From an uncultured Spirochaetaceae bacterium (GTDB lineage: Bacteria; Spirochaetota; Spirochaetia; Treponematales; Treponemataceae): a stretch of 15,034 nt of DNA. The DNA lies in contig CACYBG010000120.1 in assembly GCA_902772605.1 (NCBI GenBank), forward strand, positions 1 to 15,034, in the 5' to 3' direction. A program made the position numbers and the translations under genes. Below are positions 12,750 through 15,034 of the stretch, piece by piece (position 1 is the stretch's first letter; every line of letters begins with the position of its first letter). Under the pieces are notes generated by a model. The model saw only the letters and a list, made by a program, of their open reading frames with translations, was not told the DNA's origin and ran no database searches.

Positions 12750-14900
12750 ATGGCAAAGAGCATATCGATTTCTACGAGGTTTTCTATCGGTACGGTTGTC
12801 GTAAGCATAATGATTGCTGCAATTTCACTGATTACGACATCATTCTTTTTTTCAAGGAATTCCCTTGACGGATTCTACGGAAATGCACACATGGCGCTCT
12901 CTGAGTTTTCCGATTCAATCACGATGTTTTTTGATGCAAAGGAAACCGAGCTGAACATATTTTCCGAATCCGATGCCGTTAAATCTGCCGACGAATCGAT
13001 ACATTCCTTTGTAAATGAATCCGGCGACGTAAGGATTGTTAGCTACGAAAAGAGTTCCGTCGAACAGGACATAAGGGATCTGGCAAAGAATTTCGCAAAG
13101 CACGATTCAAACATTGCGGAAATCTATGTCGGAACGAAGTGGGGCGGATACGCAACCAATTTTGACGGTGCAATGAGCGGCGGATACGACCCCCGTAAGC
13201 GACCCTGGTATGAATCGGCTTTGTCCGGCAACGGAAAAATAGTTCTCACCGAAGCTTTTGCATCTACAGTCGGAACTACAGTCGTCGGAGTCACACGTTC
13301 AGTCTACGACAGCCACAACATATTCATCGGAAACGCATCCATAGAGGTCTCCCTCAACACCCTCACAAAGATTCTTGATTCCATAGATTTGGGCGAAGGC
13401 TCCTTCCTGATGATGGTTGAAAAGAACGGAACCATCCTTGCAGACACCGGTAACGGAGACAACAATTTCAAGAACGTAAGCGAAATAGGAATGCCTGCAC
13501 TTGTTTCATTTCTGGATGGGGGAGTGGATAAATCACGCCTGAACATTGACGGAACACGCTATTTGACCGTCAAGGTAACGAACCAGAAGACCGGATACGA
13601 CATCCTTGCCCTCTGTCCGATGAAAACCGTTTACGGAGCTTTCTACAAGACGATTCTGTTCACCCTTGGAATTTGCGCCCTTTTGACCATATTGGTGGCC
13701 GGATTGACGGTATTCTTTGCAAAGAGACTTACGGACCCGCTCAAGGTCATCCGCGACAACATCAGCGAAAGCGCCGAACAGATTGCAGACGGAAAGGCGG
13801 ACCTTACTCAGAGAATCCAGGTAAAGGCAAGGACCGAAGTCGGCGACGTAGCCACAAGCTTCAACGTTTTCTCCGAAAAGCTCCGGGAGATAATCAAGTC
13901 CATGAAAAAATCAAAGAACCAGCTTTCAGAGGCAGGAGACAAACTTTCCGGCAGTACGAGCGACACCATGGCCGCAATCACCCAAATCATCTCAAACATC
14001 GAAAGCCTGGGAGTCAATCTTCTTGCACAGAACGGAAGCGTAAACCATACGTCCGAAACGATCGGCGAAATGTTGAAGAGCATTACATCGCTTGAGATGC
14101 TTCTTTCGGATCAGGCAGGTTCAGTACAGACTGCATCAAGTACGGTCGAGGAAATGATTGGAAACATATCCGAAGTAAACCGCTCCGTAGACAAGATGGC
14201 ATCTTCTTTCGGTACCCTTGCCGAGGATGCCGAAGACGGTGCAAAAACCCAGGAAGAACTCCAGCTCAAGATTGGAGAAATCGAAAACCAGTCGCTCCTC
14301 TTGAGCGATGCAAATACGGTCATCGCATCGATAGCGGAACAGACAAACCTTTTGGCAATGAATGCGGCAATTGAAGCAGCCCATGCCGGAGAAGCTGGAA
14401 AAGGATTTGCCGTCGTTGCAGATGAAATCAGGAAACTTTCGGAAACTTCATCCTCCCAGTCAAAGACGATTGGAGATCAGCTCAAGCACATCCAGGAAGC
14501 GATTGAAACCGTAGTTGCGGCAACCCAGCGTGGAGTCCAGGGATACGCCCACCTTGCCGATGAAATCCAGGAAACCGACACCCTTGTCCAGCAGATAAAG
14601 GCGGCCATGGCAGAACAGAAGGAAGGCTCCACCATGATAACCAACGCACTTCATGAAATGAACGACAGCACGTATCAGGTTCAGTCAGCCGCACAGAAAA
14701 TGACCAAGGAAAGCAACCGCATAATACACGAAATTGGAAAGCTTAACGACGAAACCGAATCGATGAGGGGCGACATGGAACAGATGAACATAAGCGCGGA
14801 AAAAATCAAGGAAACAGGTTCGACCCTCCTTGAAGTTTCAACCGCACTTGAAAAATCCATAAACAGAATCGGCAGACAGGTAGACCAGTTCGAAGTCTGA
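12750..14900 (+). CDS. Methyl-accepting chemotaxis protein with dCache sensor domain
   Basis: Membrane chemoreceptor of 716 residues that would signal through CheW and CheA to the flagellar motor. Order: membrane helix 1 at about 13-35; periplasmic dCache_1-type domain to about 297, with the hallmark YDPRKRPWYESAL at 146-158; membrane helix 2 at about 300-323; HAMP at about 325-380; a long coiled-coil signalling domain whose tip EQTNLLAMNAAIEAAHAGEA (530-549) is nearly invariant in the family. In amino-acid-binding dCache receptors a conserved Asp follows the RPWY motif; the matching place here seems to be Glu199 (NASIEVSL), so the ligand is uncertain. There is no C-terminal CheR-docking pentapeptide. 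The ATG at 12750 is supported by GGGGAAGG seven bases upstream. No chemotaxis kinase or adaptor gene is in the window, so it is an orphan receptor here. Confidence 0.96.
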   Translation: MAKSISISTRFSIGTVVVSIMIAAISLITTSFFFSRNSLDGFYGNAHMALSEFSDSITMFFDAKETELNIFSESDAVKSADESIHSFVNESGDVRIVSYEKSSVEQDIRDLAKNFAKHDSNIAEIYVGTKWGGYATNFDGAMSGGYDPRKRPWYESALSGNGKIVLTEAFASTVGTTVVGVTRSVYDSHNIFIGNASIEVSLNTLTKILDSIDLGEGSFLMMVEKNGTILADTGNGDNNFKNVSEIGMPALVSFLDGGVDKSRLNIDGTRYLTVKVTNQKTGYDILALCPMKTVYGAFYKTILFTLGICALLTILVAGLTVFFAKRLTDPLKVIRDNISESAEQIADGKADLTQRIQVKARTEVGDVATSFNVFSEKLREIIKSMKKSKNQLSEAGDKLSGSTSDTMAAITQIISNIESLGVNLLAQNGSVNHTSETIGEMLKSITSLEMLLSDQAGSVQTASSTVEEMIGNISEVNRSVDKMASSFGTLAEDAEDGAKTQEELQLKIGEIENQSLLLSDANTVIASIAEQTNLLAMNAAIEAAHAGEAGKGFAVVADEIRKLSETSSSQSKTIGDQLKHIQEAIETVVAATQRGVQGYAHLADEIQETDTLVQQIKAAMAEQKEGSTMITNALHEMNDSTYQVQSAAQKMTKESNRIIHEIGKLNDETESMRGDMEQMNISAEKIKETGSTLLEVSTALEKSINRIGRQVDQFEV

Positions 14901-14930
14901 GTCGAGAGGCGTTGCAAACAGGAGGCTTTC

Positions 14931-15034
14931 ATGAAAAAGGCGATTTCACTGCAATACCTTATGAGAACATGAACAGCGAAAGCTGTGAACCGTGCCACAA
15001 GGTGGCGTATTGCTCTGCGGCGGGGTTGGTGATT
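14931..15034 (+). CDS. Start of an unidentified gene, apparently frameshifted, leaving the window on the right
   Basis: AGGAGG (14920-14925) lies five bases before an ATG at 14931, the best ribosome binding site in the window. However, that frame stops after 13 codons (TGA at 14970-14972). The frame one base back is open to the window end and reads like protein: GDFTAIPYENMNSESCEPCH, then KVAYCSAAGLVI. The two would join if the A5 run after the ATG (14934-14938) had one more A. Alternatively, translation could restart at ATG 14969, which overlaps the stop as ATGA. The product has three closely spaced Cys (a CEPCH motif and one seven residues on); no family is recognised from so short a piece. 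Confidence 0.5.

Noticed and set aside
14969..15000. CEPCH resembles a cytochrome c haem-binding CXXCH motif.
   Set aside because: No signal peptide or other cytochrome feature can be seen, and five residues are too few to support it.

Overview
The window looks like chromosome from a Treponema-like spirochaete. This is an inference from several weak signs together: the style of the Mur ligases (P-loops GSKGKSST and GTEGKSST), a lipoprotein with a relaxed spirochaete-type lipobox, a dCache chemoreceptor, a small TSCPD protein and a moderate base composition. No rRNA, tRNA, insertion sequence, CRISPR array or phage gene was seen.

Left half (about 1-8951), all on the minus strand. Read 5' to 3' the order is: a small TSCPD-domain protein (8951-8706), murE (8646-6934), a D-Ala-D-Ala ligase (6901-5771), murD (5594-3987) and a large SF1 helicase with an N-terminal HRDC domain and a C-terminal endonuclease-like domain (3887-204). 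A good intrinsic terminator follows at 163-196. Three of these genes make cytoplasmic peptidoglycan precursor: MurD adds D-Glu, MurE adds the diamino acid, and Ddl makes the D-Ala-D-Ala that MurF then attaches. The helicase shares the transcript but not the pathway and looks like a DNA repair or defence enzyme. Beyond the terminator a further minus-strand gene begins at 11 and leaves the window, with its own strong promoter at 104-132.

Right half (about 9225-15034), all on the plus strand. It holds a two-TM sensor-like membrane protein with a long, very acidic cytoplasmic tail, a small soluble protein of unknown function, a lipoprotein, a dCache methyl-accepting chemotaxis protein, and the start of another gene at the right edge whose first codons appear frameshifted. 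This reads as an envelope and signal-sensing neighbourhood, though no common function can be proven.

The best leads are regulatory. The 176-nt ddl-murD gap can fold into an interleaved 8-bp plus 10-bp pseudoknot, followed by two competing hairpins, one of which could mask the murD ribosome binding site. Strong promoters sit only 8 nt upstream of the murE and TSCPD start codons, implying leaderless mRNAs. The chemoreceptor gene is preceded by a nested double inverted repeat.
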